Source: Conus ventricosus
Taxonomy: Eukaryota > Mollusca > Gastropoda > Neogastropoda > Conidae
Direction of reading: 5' to 3'
Length of the DNA: 64,000 nt
Assembly: GCA_018398815.1 (NCBI GenBank)
Contig: CM031601.1
Span: 34,080,475-34,144,474, forward strand
Shown here: positions 52,725-64,000 of the stretch, in pieces
How the letters are laid out: every line of letters starts with the position of its first letter
How positions within the stretch are numbered: the stretch's first letter is position 1
Made by a program: the position numbers and the translations under genes
Notes under the pieces: generated by a model
The model's input: only the letters and a program-made list of their open reading frames with translations
What the model was told of the DNA's origin: nothing
Databases searched by the model: none

Positions 52725-55700
52725 TGACTTTATTTAGGCCATGTAGGTGTCGATAGGTGGAACTCAGTCCGGGAGTATTGTGTTAAGTTAACTTTGTTAA
52801 GCTCTATATAGTCAATAGGTGACTAAAGTAAGGCTTTGTGGTTGTCAATAGGTGACCTGAGTAAGGCTGTGTGATGTCAGTAGGTGACCTTAGTAAGGCT
52901 GTGTGATGTCAATAGGTCACCTGAGTAAGGCTGTGTGGTGTCAGTAGGTTTGAGGTTGTGTTAGTGCATATAGGCAGCCATAATGAGGTCGTGTGATGTT
53001 AATAGGTGACCTGAGTAAGGATGTGTGGTGTCAATAGGTGACCTGAGAAAGGTTGTGTGGTGTCAATAGGTGACCTGAGTAAGGTTGTGTGGTTGTCAAT
53101 AGGTGACCTGAGTAAGGCTGTGTGGTGTCAATAAGTGACCTCATTATGAAGCTTGTTGGTGTCACTAGATGACCTTAATAACAATGGGTAGATTTCAGTA
53201 GATTACCTAAATGTGTGGTGTCAATTGGTGACCTGAGTAAGGCTGTGTGGTGTCAATAAGTGACCTGAGTAAGGATGTATGGTGTCAATTGGTGACCTGA
53301 GTAAGGATGTGTGGTGTCAGTAGGTTTGAGGTTGTGTTAGTGCATATAGGCAGCCATAATGAGGTCGTGTGATGTTAATAGGTGACCTGAGTAAGGCTGT
53401 ATGGTGTCAATAGGCGACCTGAGTAAGGATGTATGATGTCAATAGGTCACCCGAGTAAGGCTGTTTGGTGTCAGTAGGTTTGAGGTTGTTGGTGCATATA
53501 GGCAGCCATAATGAGGTCGTGTGATGTAAATAGGTGACCTGAGTAAGGATGTGTGGTGTCAATAGGTGACCTGAGTAAGGATGTGTGGTTGTCAATAGGT
53601 GACCTGAGTAAGGCTGTGTGATGTCAGTAGGTGACCTGATTAAGGTTGTGTGATTGTCAATAGGTGACCTTAGTAAGGCTGTGTGGTGTCAATAGGTTTG
53701 AGGTTGTGTTCTTGCTTATAGGCAGCCATGATGAGGTCGTGTGATGTTAAGGGGTGACCTGAGTAAAGATGTGTGGTTGTCAAAAGGTGCCAGTGACACT
53801 GGTGTCAACAGGTGACCATTATGAAGCTTGTTGGTGTCACTAGATGACCTTAATAACAATGGGTGGATTTCAGTAGATTACCTAAAGATAAGATAAGATA
53901 ATGTTGCTTATAGCCCAGCCGACCGCAGAGGGCCACATCAGGGCTGATTACCTAAAGAACAATGTGTGGATGTCAATAGATGACCTTAATAACAATGGGT
54001 GGATTTCAGTAGATTACCTAAAGAACAATGTGTGGATGTCAATAGATGACCTTAATAACAATGGGTGGATTTCAGTAGATTACCTAAAGAACAATGTGTG
54101 GATGTCAATAGATGACCTTAATAACAATGGGTGGATTTCAGTAGATTACCTAAAGAACAATGTGTGGATGTCAATAGATGACCTTAATAACAATGTGTGG
54201 GTCTCAGTAGTGGGTGTCAATAGATGACCTTAATAACAATGTGTAGGTGTCAATAGATGACCTTAATAACAATGTGTGGGTGTCAATAGATGACCTTAAT
54301 AACAATGTGTGGCTGTCAATAGATGACCTTAATAACAATGTGTGGCTGTCAATAGATGACCTTAATAACAATGTGTGGATGTCAATAGATGACCTTAATA
54401 ACAATATATGTGTCAGTAGGTGACCTTAATAACAATGTGTGGGTGTCAGTAGATGACCATAATAACAATGTGTGGGTGTCAGTAGATGACCATAATAACA
54501 ATGTGTGGGTGTCAGTAGATGACCTTAATACATGTGGGTGTCAATAGATGACCTTAATACATGTGTGTGTCAGTAGATGACCTTAATACATGTGGGTGTC
54601 AATAGATGACCTTAATAACAATATATATATGTCAGTAGGTGACCTTAATAACAATGTGTGGATGTTAGTAGACCTTAATAGCAATGTGTGGTGTCAGTAG
54701 ATGACCTTAATAACTATGTGTGGGTGTCAATAAATGACCTTAATAAACTTGTATGGTTAACAGTAGTTGACCATAATAGGGATATGTGGGAGTCATTTGG
54801 TGACGGCAGTGTCATATCAGTGGTTGACCTGAATGAGCCTGGGTTGAGTCAATTGGTGACCATAGTCAGACTGTGCCAGGAGATGACCTTCATGAGGCTG
54901 TGTGATGTCAGTAGATTATCTTAATGAAGCTATGCAAGTGTCAGTTGATGACCTTAATTAGGGTATGTGGTGCAAATAGATGACCTTTATGAGGTCATGT
55001 GGTGTGAATAGATGACTTCAGAGAAGCTGTGTGATGTCAAGAGATGATCTTAATGAGGTTGTGTGATGTCAATAGATGACCATACTGAGGCCGTTTGGTG
55101 TCAGTAGATGACCTTAATGATACTATATGGTGTAAATAGATTACTCTTACCATGCTATGTGGGTGTCAATGGGTGATTTTAGCGAGGCAGTGTGAGTGTC
55201 AATAGGTGACTACAGAGAGGCTTTGCAGGTGTCAATAGGTGACCTTAATGAAGCTGTGTGGATGTCAGTAGGTGACCTTAATGAAGCTGTGTGGATGTCA
55301 GTAGGTGACCTTAATGAAGCTGTGTGGGTGTCAGTAGGTGACCTTAATGAAGCTGTGTGGGTGTCATAGGTGACCTTAATGAAGCTGTGTGGGTGTCATA
55401 GGTGACCTTAATGAAGCTGTGTGGGTGTCAGTAGGTGACCTTAATGAAGCTGTGTGGGTGTCCATAGGTGACCTAATGAAGCTGTGTGGGTGTCAGTAGG
55501 TGACCTCAATTAAGCTGTGTGGGTGTCCATAGGTGACCTTAATGAAGCTGTGTGGGTGTCAGTAGGTGACCTTAATGAAGCTGTGTGGGTGTCCATAGGT
55601 GACCTTAATGAAGCTGTGTGGGTGTCAGTAGGTGACCTTAATGAAGCTGTGTGGGTGTCCATAGGTGACCTTAATGAAGCTGTGTGGGTGTCCATAGGTG

Positions 55701-56040
55701 ACCTTAATGAAGCTGTGTGGGTGTCCATAGGTGACCTTAATGAAGCTGTGTGGGTGTCCATAGGTGACCTTAATGAAGCTGTGTGGTGTCAGTAGGTGAG
55801 GTAGTAAGGCTATATTGGTGTCAACAGTGAGCTTTATGAGGCTGTGTTGCTGTCAACAGTTTAATTAGGCCATGTTGCTGTCAACAGAATTTAATGAGGC
55901 TATGTTGCTGTCAACAGATTTTTTTTAATGAGGCCATGTGGGTGTCAACAGTGAGCTTAACAAGGCTATGCGGGTGTCAACAGATGAGTGTCTTGAGACT
56001 GTGTGTCAGAAGGTGAGGTAAGGCTATGTGGTATCAACAT
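52725..56040 (+). repeat. ~33-bp mega-array in three zones
   Basis: Roughly 100 units of the form GTGACC, TTAATGAAGCTGTGTGG, GTGTCAGTAG. Zone 1 (52.8-53.8 kb) has CTGAGTAAGGCTGTGTGGTG, zone 2 (53.8-54.75 kb) has TTAATAACAATGTGTGG and zone 3 (54.75-55.8 kb) has TTAATGAAGCTGTGTGG. A 66-bp dimer recurs four times at 53940-54200. After 55.8 kb the units read GAGGCTATGTTGCTGTCAAC. Confidence 0.92.
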
Positions 56041-56304
56041 GTGTATCAACATGCTCAGGTGGGCAGTGAGCAGTGTGCAGATGCCTGTAGACCCCTGTTT
56101 TCCTGCTGCACACACAGACACTGACTTGCATGTCCTTGCCGGTTACACCCTTGTGTTTATGAGACACACATATACCATCTGATACATCTCTATATTAGTC
56201 ACTTAAGCAAAACAAACATGCTTTCTCTCACCTTTTCACTTGTACATACACACTCGCTCACTTATTTTCATACAGCTAATAGTTTTTTTTCTGTTCCACT
56301 CCAG
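56041..56304. other. Intronic sequence before possible exon 9
   Basis: Unassigned, ending in a T-rich tract and CCACTCCAG at 56296-56304. Confidence 0.45.
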
Positions 56305-56364
56305 GACAAAATTAGGGAGGACCTGGAGAGATTTTTACAAGAAGAGAGCGAGAAAGAGAAAGAG
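56305..56364 (+). CDS. TAF7: Possible TAF7 coiled-coil exon (tentative exon 9)
   Basis: Twenty codons DKIREDLERFLQEESEKEKE bounded by a strong acceptor (T-rich, CCACTCCAG) and a strong donor (GAG|GTGAGT), phase 0 at both ends. The charged heptad-like composition fits the C-terminal coiled coil of TAF7, but I cannot align it residue by residue. The phase does not match possible exon 8, so another exon would be needed between them. Confidence 0.5.
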
Positions 56365-57065
56365 GTGAGTCAAGAATATTTAGATTAAATAACGAGCAGA
56401 AAGGACCAACAGAGAAATGCTGACTTGCAGTACTTTTTGTATGTTTACTGACACATTTCTGTATGCATGCACACTCACACAAGCAAAACCTGTAGAAAGC
56501 CAAACAAAGGAAACGATCTTTTCTTCGCTTTTATTATTTCCTGTCTGAATTCAAGTCTCCCCTCAGTTTTTACCAACTGTTTTTGTACTCTCCAGTTTTT
56601 ACAAGAATTTTTACAGGTCCCAATTTTTTCAACTTTTTTGTGCTTAATTTGTTCTTTCCTGTATTTTTTTCCTTGAATGTTTTTCACTGTATCTTTACTT
56701 CCTCCCAGTAATAAGAGTCTTTCCTCTATGTTTTGCTCAATATTTTATATTTACCATATAGTACTGTGCAGTTGTGTTTACTTGCATTTTAATAATCACA
56801 TTTATATTTACATTCCTGTTAACTTTCTTTAATAGAGATAGAATGCATGACATTTTCCTGCCCATTGGAAATCAAATTAAATTGCTTGTACATGTTTTGT
56901 TTCAAGGACATGAAGAAACTTACATGTTGCATAAGTCAGGGAGATTATGCACAGTTCTTAAAAAGTCTTTTTTTTTCCAGTATGAGATTCTGTCTGCGAT
57001 GTTAAACCAATGATGACTGGGAAAGATGCCAGAGACTGGAGATGCCAGAGACTGGAGTGCAGTAT
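56365..57065. other. Intron after possible exon 9
   Basis: AT-rich, T-run-rich intronic sequence. Nothing recognised. Confidence 0.45.
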
Positions 57066-57300
57066 AATGAGGTGTGTGTGTGTGTGTGTGTGTGCGCGTG
57101 TGCGCGTGCATGTGTGTGTGTGTGTGTGTGTGCCCCAAATGATCACAGTATAACGAATTACGTCTCTCTGTGTGTGGGTATCTATATGTAAATGCCAAAT
57201 GCTGGCAGCATAACGAGTTATGTCTGTGTATGTGTCTGTGTGTGTACTCCAAATGAGATATGTCTGTGTGGGTGTAAGCCAAATGGGATATGTCTTTTAC
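57066..57300. repeat. TG-rich repeat with CCAAATGAGATATGTCTG units, left part
   Basis: (TG)n runs alternate with CCAAATGAGATATGTCTGTG-like units. The same unit type resumes at about 60385, so a ~3.1-kb insertion has split the array. Confidence 0.8.
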
Positions 57301-60300
57301 AATTTTTTTTTCACATTTTCATAAGTTAATGTTTGTAGAATATAATCATATAAATGCATACGTATAGAGCAAAAAGAATATATGGAAGAATAATCATAAC
57401 CAAATATACAAACAGAAACCGAATACACACACACGCACACAGTCTTATTGGGGAAAAAAGTATCCCTTTTCTTTTTAAATTCTCTGATCGTTTATGCCAT
57501 ATCATTCATAATTAGTTACAATTTGCCATTATGTATTTGAAACCTCCATGATATAGTAATTTTCATGGTTTATCAATGGTTCATAGCAGGCCCATTGTGC
57601 TAAAAAAAAGCAATATATTCTGTGTGTGTTGATGCTGTGTGTTTCTCCATTGTCTCAGCATCTGAAGGAATGTTTCAAATTGTGGATGGATATTATTCAT
57701 TTTACATCTGTACATAAAAAAATTTAGCCAATATAATCATGATATGAAACCCACATCCGTTTGATAGTTGTTGAAATATCCAAAAACGATTAGCTTTTTC
57801 CAAATTTAAATTATATTGTTGCACTTTCTGCAGGGTTGTACATCCTTGGCAGTATCTATAGGACAAATGTCCTGGACCACCCTGAAGTAATAGGACATTT
57901 GTCCTCTTCATAACAAAATCAATCGGACATTTTGAACGCAAGCCATATTGAATGTATATTAAGTTTTATCATGCACACAAAAATGGTATTACAAAAGCTG
58001 ACTATATTCCTAGAGTGGGAAGCCATGTTTGGTAAACATACTATTACTAGTCCACACACACACACACACAGTCCACACACACAGAGGCAGTGCCTTTCCT
58101 AAATCACTATTCATTGCTAATGCTAGTATTCAAGTACAATATTGATTCATTTGGAGTCGTCTTTTTGGTTGAAGAGCATTCTTTTCCTTTTCTCTCCCCA
58201 CTTTTCTGTCACCCTGAACACCCATTCTGATTCCCCCTTGACATCACTTGGTCCTTCCATTTGCACCCTCATCAGCATGGCCTGGTTTTCTGCTGTCAGT
58301 CTGTTCCTTTGACTTGTCAAAATCAAATTCTGAGTGCTGAACCCTCTTTCTACATCAGCTGTATGGACGGGCAGGGTGATGGCAAGCTGGGCAACATGTG
58401 CCTACATGGCCTACAACACGTAACAAGTACAAGGCTTATCGCTCTTTAGCCGCTTTAACGCTAAAAATAACCCTGACACAAGCTGGCTGCGAGCTCTCGG
58501 CTGCGAGCCGTGTACCTCGCTGGCTCAGCCTCTGCGAGTCAGGGAGGCAGAGTTGCAAGCCAACGAGCTAAAAATAGACCGCCACGGCTTGCCGCTAAGC
58601 TTAGTGCCAGTGGCACACGGGACTAGTAATAGTTATAGGCCTAGTGATTCACTGGGCTTACACTAAAGTTACAGACTGGAGTTCTGTACGACGGTCGGAC
58701 TCAAATAATTATGCGGGCTTGATATAAACGGCCGGTGCCATGTCCATGAGCATCGGAAAGCTATCGGACAGTGACCGCATTTTCGGCAAAGTAATGGGAC
58801 ATTTGTCCTCTTCACTGCCAGTTATATCGGACATTTTGCATGTGCAATCGACGGTCTATGTCCGATGTCCGACGTGGATGTGCAACCCTGCTTTCTGTAC
58901 ATATTATTTTCTTTTTGTTCAGAATTGTAGAACAACGTTGCATTGCCAAAAAAGATGAATTGTTTCCTTTTCGATGTGATAAAAGTTGCATTTATCATCC
59001 TTACCAATCTTTCTTAGAAATGCATTTGTTGCTATTGTTCTCTAGACTATTCTAATCCGGAACCATTTTAGTTTCACTTCTTTTGTTTTATGTATTCAGT
59101 TCTTTTATGCATTTTTGTTAAAGATCTTCTTCCAGTTCAGTCTTATTAACCTTATCATTCCATTTGTTGCAACATTTTGGTATTCAGTTATTCTTTGTTA
59201 CATATTGTAGAATATTTTTGTTCCCTATTTTTGTTCCCTTTTGAACTGAGAAAATTACCTCTGTTTTTTTTTTCTGGCCTTATTAGATTCAATTTTGATT
59301 CCTTATATAGGTTGTGTATACCTAGTAAGAAAATTTGTATTAGTATCAAATTTGTCCAATTCGCCACTTTCTTTTAAAAAGTGATGCTAAAAATTTATAC
59401 CTTTGTTGATCCCTATGTTTGTAAATTATGGTTTTATTACCTAGTTGAATGCTATAATTGTAAAAGACCAATTCTAACAATAATTCTAAAGTCGTGATGC
59501 TAATCTTATGTGAAAGAGATGCTTAAGCTTTCAGTGTAAGCTTCCAAAATGGATTTACTGCTGAACTGACTGGCAAAGATGATCCTTGTACTTTTGTTTT
59601 GAAAAGCAGGGTATATTTCAGTTGTCATATTTTTCCATTTATGAGTGTTCATTTTTAGCTTGCATACCCAAATTAATTTCAGACTTGAAATAAACTGTCT
59701 TATGTCGGGTAAACCAAGCCCTCCCTCTTTTTTTTTCTTTTTACATTTTAACAACTTTTAGATTAATTGTGTCGTGTTTCTTTCTCCACATGAATCTGCA
59801 GCACACGATTTGCAACTCATTCATAAAAGTACCTGGTGGGTTAGGTAACAGCATCCACAACTGGTTAATCTTTAAAAGAATAAGAGTTTAGATCTGCTAC
59901 TCTTCCTAAGGAGTAATTGACCTCTTAATTCAGGTATTAAACAGAATTTTGATTTCTGATAATTTATGGTTAATTTAATCAGTCATCTAGATCTACAGTG
60001 AATCACACTCCAAGTAATTCATTTTTTTTATTTTATGTATTTCATTGTAACTTGAGTGGGGTAATTTAACTGAAGATCTTTTGCTACCTAACCAAATGGC
60101 CAAGGTACAGCCTTCATGAAGAGACCAGGCGTTCTAAAAGATTCGGTGGTATTGATTATGGTTTGAATGACTCGGCATCACCCTCTGTCACTATCTGTGT
60201 TATCGGCAGACAGGACTATTGCATGTTCCTCATTAACTGGAATACCATTGGTCAGCCGATCTCTTCTTATCACATAATACCCAGCATTTCTGCACACACT

Positions 60301-60375
60301 GACAATAGATAGGAGTAGATAGAGCCAAACTGGGTCACCTTGTCGGCAGCTTCTTTCTATCTTAAACCATGGAGA
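57301..60375 (-). mobile_element. L1/Tx1-like LINE, 5'-truncated
   Basis: Read leftward from about 60370 it starts within the RT: FKIERSCRQGDPV, then AIVLSADNTDSD, where the family has an ADD catalytic pair. Further on, GGLGLPDIRQFISSLKLIWV near 59720 is the C-terminal signature of L1/Tx1-type ORF2. No long frame survives. hAT-3 is inserted in it at 57831-58890. It splits the TG/ATATGTC repeat. Confidence 0.75.
57831..58890 (-). mobile_element. hAT-family transposon, internally deleted (hAT-3)
   Basis: The inverted ends CAGGGTTGTACATCC and CAGGGTTGCACATCC are flanked by a 7-bp direct repeat CTTTCTG (57824-57830 and 58891-58897). Only the C-terminal transposase end remains, on the minus strand at about 58400-58150: ITLPVHTADVERGFSTQNLI, then a basic tail. 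The sequence GGACATTTGTCCTCTTCA occurs near both ends as a subterminal repeat. It is not closely related to hAT-1 or hAT-2. Confidence 0.85.
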
Positions 60376-60384
60376 ATTTTGTCC

Positions 60385-60690
60385 CCAGATGAGATATGTC
60401 ATTGTGTGTGTGTGTGTGTGTGTGTATACCAGTAAGATGCATCTGTATGTGTGTGTGTATATGTCAGATAAGATTTGTCTGGATTTGTGCGAGTGTCTGT
60501 ACACCAAATGAAAGAGAGAGAGTGTGCGTGTGTGTGTGCGTGCGTGCGTGCGTGCAAGAGTCAAATGAAAATGAAAAATAAGATATGTCTCTGTGTGTTT
60601 CTGAGTATGTATGTCAAATAAAAATGGAACAAAGACTGTGTGTTTGTACTTTGTTCAAAAAGCCAGACAAAAAGTGTGTGTGTGTGATAA
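60385..60690. repeat. TG-rich repeat with ATATGTCTG units, right part
   Basis: Resumption of the 57.1-57.3 kb array: GATGAGATATGTC, TCAGATAAGATTTGTCTG, AAATAAGATATGTCTCTG with (TG)n runs. Confidence 0.78.
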
Positions 60691-60764
60691 AGATGGACTC
60701 TGAATGGAAGTGGGACACTATTCAGTCATACAGCTAACCTAAAATGGGACCGACAGAAAAGAGA

Positions 60765-61210
60765 GAAAGACAGAGGTCAGTCACACACACACAGGAAACA
60801 AAAAAGAAAGCCAGAGGTCTGCCTGACACACACAGGGAAAGAGAGACAGCCAGAGGTCTGCCTGACACACACAGGGAAAGAGAGACGGCCAGAGGTCTGC
60901 CTGACACACACAGGGAAAGAGACAGCCAGAGGTCTGCCTGACACACACAGGGAAAGAGAGACAGCCAGAGGTCTGCCTGACACACACAGGGAAAGAGACA
61001 AAGAGACAGCCAGAGGTCTGCCTGACACACAGGGAAATAGAGACGGCCAGAGGTCTGCCTGACACACACAGGGAAAGAGACAAAGAGACAGCCAGAGGTC
61101 TGCCTGACACACACAGGGAAAGAGAGACAGCAGAGCGCTGCCACACAGAAGAGAGATAGGGAAAGCCAGGGGTCTGCCTGACACACGCAGGGAAAGAGAA
61201 CTAGAGTGAA
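60765..61210 (+). repeat. ~38-bp minisatellite
   Basis: About eleven units of AGACAGCCAGAGGTCTGCCT then GACACACACAGGGAAAG, some with an extra GACAAAGA. Long minus-strand frames here are repeat artefacts. Confidence 0.92.
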
Positions 61211-62865
61211 GGCCAGTGACCTTGGCACACACGCACACACACACACACATTCTCCACATGTGCAGCACATAAGATAGATAAGCACATACACACACCCAAA
61301 TATGCAGGTTTCAGAAAGCAGGGCCAACAATTGGCAGTCCTTGTCAAGTTTTGTTCTTCTTCTTCTCTTCCTGAGCACTTTGTTAGTTTTGTCTAACACT
61401 TGTGGAAAAAAACAACCCCGACCCATATAGTAGGTGTATGAAGAAACTCAAGGGACAGCCTGACAGTAGGAGGCCTTCAGAGAAGGAATCCCCTCAGTGT
61501 TTCAGTCCTGAATTTACACGCTTAAGGGACTAGGCTGCATCCAAGTTATGATACATGTCCTGAAGATCTGATTCTAGAAGGTCTACTGTGCTTTCCTTGT
61601 CAAGGTCTGCTGTGCTTGCTCCATCCAGCAAGCCCTCTTGATATCAAAGCTGTTCCAGACCCATGATTTGAAGCCTTTCATGTGGCTGTTGTTGTTGGAG
61701 CTGGTGGCACACTGTTTCCTTCTGCAGTGCAAACTACAGGTGCAACCTCATTAGGCACTTGGTTGTGCCTTCATGTGTCCCTTCCATGGATTAGCGCTGC
61801 TCTGCATGTTTGCCCTGATTTCACCTGGATTGAACTGCAGGGCAGGAGTATACAAACAGATCTGAGGATGATGGTGCTGCGTACTGTGTGTCATTCCAGC
61901 TGAGACTTCTATGTGGAGTGCATTTTCCCATGTCATCCACAACCACTGTTGGCCTCGCTGGACTCCCCTGAATTCTCTTTGCATTCTCTTTTTTCTTCAA
62001 CTCCACTATTTCCATGTCTCTCTTTGCTCTACCGTTTGCCTTTGACCACCACACATTTCTGTTGACTACAGGCCTTCTCTGCTGATCTGTGTGACCAGTT
62101 GTTTTTCTGATCTGGAGGTGTTCCATTGCCACACCCACTGCCTCCCAGAGTGTCCATGTCCTTCCACTCCATAGCTTGGGCTGGATCTATCTCACAGCCT
62201 TGTCTGTAGACTGGTCAAGCATTGTCAGTAACCTTGCTGAACCACTCTGTCCTCCTCCAGGATGGATTTTAGAGGAAGTCTCAGCTTTGGCAGCAGCAGA
62301 GCACAACATCAGTGAGACCAGATGGGACACCAAGCGGTTTCCTTGTGTATTTGTTGATTTTGGCCTCCACTGATTCCACTGTGCTAGTACTGATATTGTA
62401 CATCAGCAGTGGCCACAAAGCCTTTGAGATTTGCGCGAGAAGCGGAAACCAGGCCTTGTGTTAGCCAGGGAGTCTGCACTGGTCTATTATCTGCAGGCTT
62501 TCAGCCCTCTTGGTTTCCTTTCCCATCTTTTGTGTCTTTCAAAAGTTATCATACCACCTGCCAAGGCTCTCAGAAGGTACTTCTGTAACTGTTTAGAAAT
62601 GGCTTGGTTGACTATTGTGAATATGACCAATTTTAGCCATCTTCTTTTTTGCAGGGAGATGATTCATTATTATTTTCTTTGGTTTAATATTCATCCTAAA
62701 TGAAGAACCAACTCGTCAAACTGCTTCAGTATTTTGTTTGTTCATCTCCCATTGTGTCATCCACGAAGGCTTGTACAGGGGGCATTTGGTATCCATACCT
62801 GAGGGTTGCTAAACCTGTACAGCCCATGGCAGCTTTCAAGACGATCTTCTTTGATAACGCAGTGT
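61211..62865. other. Unassigned sequence
   Basis: Contains a copy of the dispersed repeat shared with 34130-34178 (at about 61434-61485) and a minus-strand frame of about 100 residues at 62138-61821 with no recognised similarity. I see no convincing exon. Confidence 0.4.
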
Positions 62866-62869
62866 TGGA

Positions 62870-63970
62870 GAAACTGCACTGGCCACCGCTCTACCAGCCT
62901 CCAGATCAATGCCACTGCTCTGCCAGCCTCCAGATCAATGCCACTGCTCTGCCAGCCTCCAGATCAATGCCACTGCTCTGCCAGCCTCCAGATCAATCCC
63001 ACCGCTCTACCAGCCTCCAGATCAATGCCACTGCTCTGCCAGCCTCCAGATCAATCCCACTCCAGATCAATGCCACTGCTCTGTCAGCCTCCAGATCAAT
63101 GTCACTGCTCTGCCAGCCTCCAGATCAATCCCACCGCTCTGCCAGCCTCCAGATCAATCCCACTGCTCTGCCAGCCTCCAGATCAATCCCACTCCAGATC
63201 AATCCCATTGCTCTGTCAGCCTCCAGATCAATCCCACTGCTCTGCCAGCCTCCAGATCAACCCCACTCCAGACCAATCCCACTGCTCTGCCAGCCTCCAG
63301 ATCAATGCCACTCCAGATCAACCCCACTGCTCTGCCAGCCTCCAGATCAATCCCACTCCAGATCAATCCCACTGCTCTGCCTGTCTCCAAATCAATGCCA
63401 CTGCTCTGCCAGCCTCCAGATCAATGCCACTGCTCTGCCAGCCTCCAGATCAATGCCACTGCTCTGTCAGCCTCCAGATCAATCCCACTCCAGATCAATC
63501 CCACTGCTCTGCCTGCCTCCAGATCAACCCCACTGCTCTGCCAGTCTCCAGATCAACCCCACTGCTCTGCCAGTCTCCAGATCAATGCCACTGCTCTGTC
63601 AGCCTCCAGATCAATCCCACTCCAGATCAATCCCACTGCTCTGCCTGCCTCCAGATCAATGCCACTGCTCTGCCACCCTGCAGATCAATCACACTGCTCT
63701 GCCAGTCTCCAGATCAGCCCCACTCCAGATCAATCCCACTGCTCTGCCAGTCTCCAGATCAACCCCACTGCTCTGCCAGCCTCCAGATCAACCCCACTCC
63801 AGATCAATCCCACTGCTCTGCCTGCCTCCAGATCAATGCCACTGCTCTGCCACCCTGCAGATCAATCCCACTGCTCTGCCAGTCTCCAGATCAACCCCAC
63901 TCCAGATCAATCCCACTGCTCTGCCAGTCTCCAGATCAACCCCACTGCTCTGCCACCCTGCAGATCAATC
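62870..63970 (+). repeat. 29-bp minisatellite with 16-bp short units
   Basis: About 35 units of CCACTGCTCTGCCAGCCTCC then AGATCAAT, interspersed with short units CCACTCCAGATCAATC that lack the middle. It reads open for almost 400 codons only because stops are absent from the unit. Confidence 0.93.
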
Positions 63971-64000
63971 CAATCTGTTGTGTACTCATTTGTGGATAAC

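Noticed and set aside
61751..62138. Minus-strand frames of 77 and 105 codons as a possible gene
   Set aside because: No recognisable domain, no splice support, and the location is intronic or downstream of TAF7; left as unassigned.
62806..63999. Plus-strand open frame of about 397 codons running off the window
   Set aside because: It is the 29-bp and 16-bp array read through; the unit simply lacks stops in that frame.

Overview
The window is animal genomic DNA. There is no operon structure. One multi-exon gene runs left to right through most of it, split by very large introns filled with minisatellites, CA/TG microsatellites and transposable elements. The transposon mix (L2/CR1, I-type and L1/Tx1-type LINEs, hAT, Tc1, PIF/Harbinger, a tRNA-headed SINE) and the repeat-rich introns fit a lophotrochozoan, most likely a gastropod mollusc. 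That taxon is inference; nothing in the sequence proves it.

Host gene: I recognise TAF7 (TFIID subunit 7). Seven coding exons are well supported on the + strand: 5019-5108, 8619-8759, 15557-15637, 27127-27223, 34784-34842, 36162-36375 and 37450-37608. Splice phases agree across all of them, and the translation follows animal TAF7 from the N-terminus through the conserved TAFII55 domain to the acidic serine-rich segment. Two further exons are tentative (46260-46354 and 56305-56364). The C-terminal end is not identified and may lie beyond the window. Human TAF7 is intronless, so a copy longer than 50 kb is a striking contrast.

Layout: 1-4.7 kb is upstream DNA with a palindromic ~145-bp satellite, a broken Tc1/mariner element and a 5'-truncated CR1-like LINE tail. 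4.9-5.1 kb holds the probable TAF7 promoter and exon 1. Intron 1 (5.1-8.6 kb) has three minisatellites. Intron 2 (8.8-15.6 kb) has a donor-site minisatellite interrupted by hAT-1, then 59-bp and 37-bp arrays. Intron 3 (15.6-27.1 kb) has CA/TG tracts, a decayed I-type LINE, an L2 LINE with a 1097-codon open frame, a SINE, and an array that runs into the exon 4 acceptor. Intron 4 (27.2-34.8 kb) has a 44-bp array broken by hAT-2 and by a Harbinger element. Introns 5-7 (34.8-46.3 kb) are almost entirely minisatellite. 46.3-56.3 kb has the 30-bp, 25-bp and 33-bp mega-arrays with a LINE fragment inside. 57-60.4 kb is an L1/Tx1-like LINE with hAT-3 nested inside it. 60.7-64 kb holds two more arrays.

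Main observation: at least seven of the TAF7 splice junctions are themselves the terminal unit of a tandem repeat. The intronic repeats contain copies of the acceptor or donor plus about 10-35 bases of the adjoining exon, so the introns appear to have grown by tandem duplication seeded at splice junctions, leaving ladders of decoy splice sites. Eight of the nine transposons within the gene lie antisense to it.
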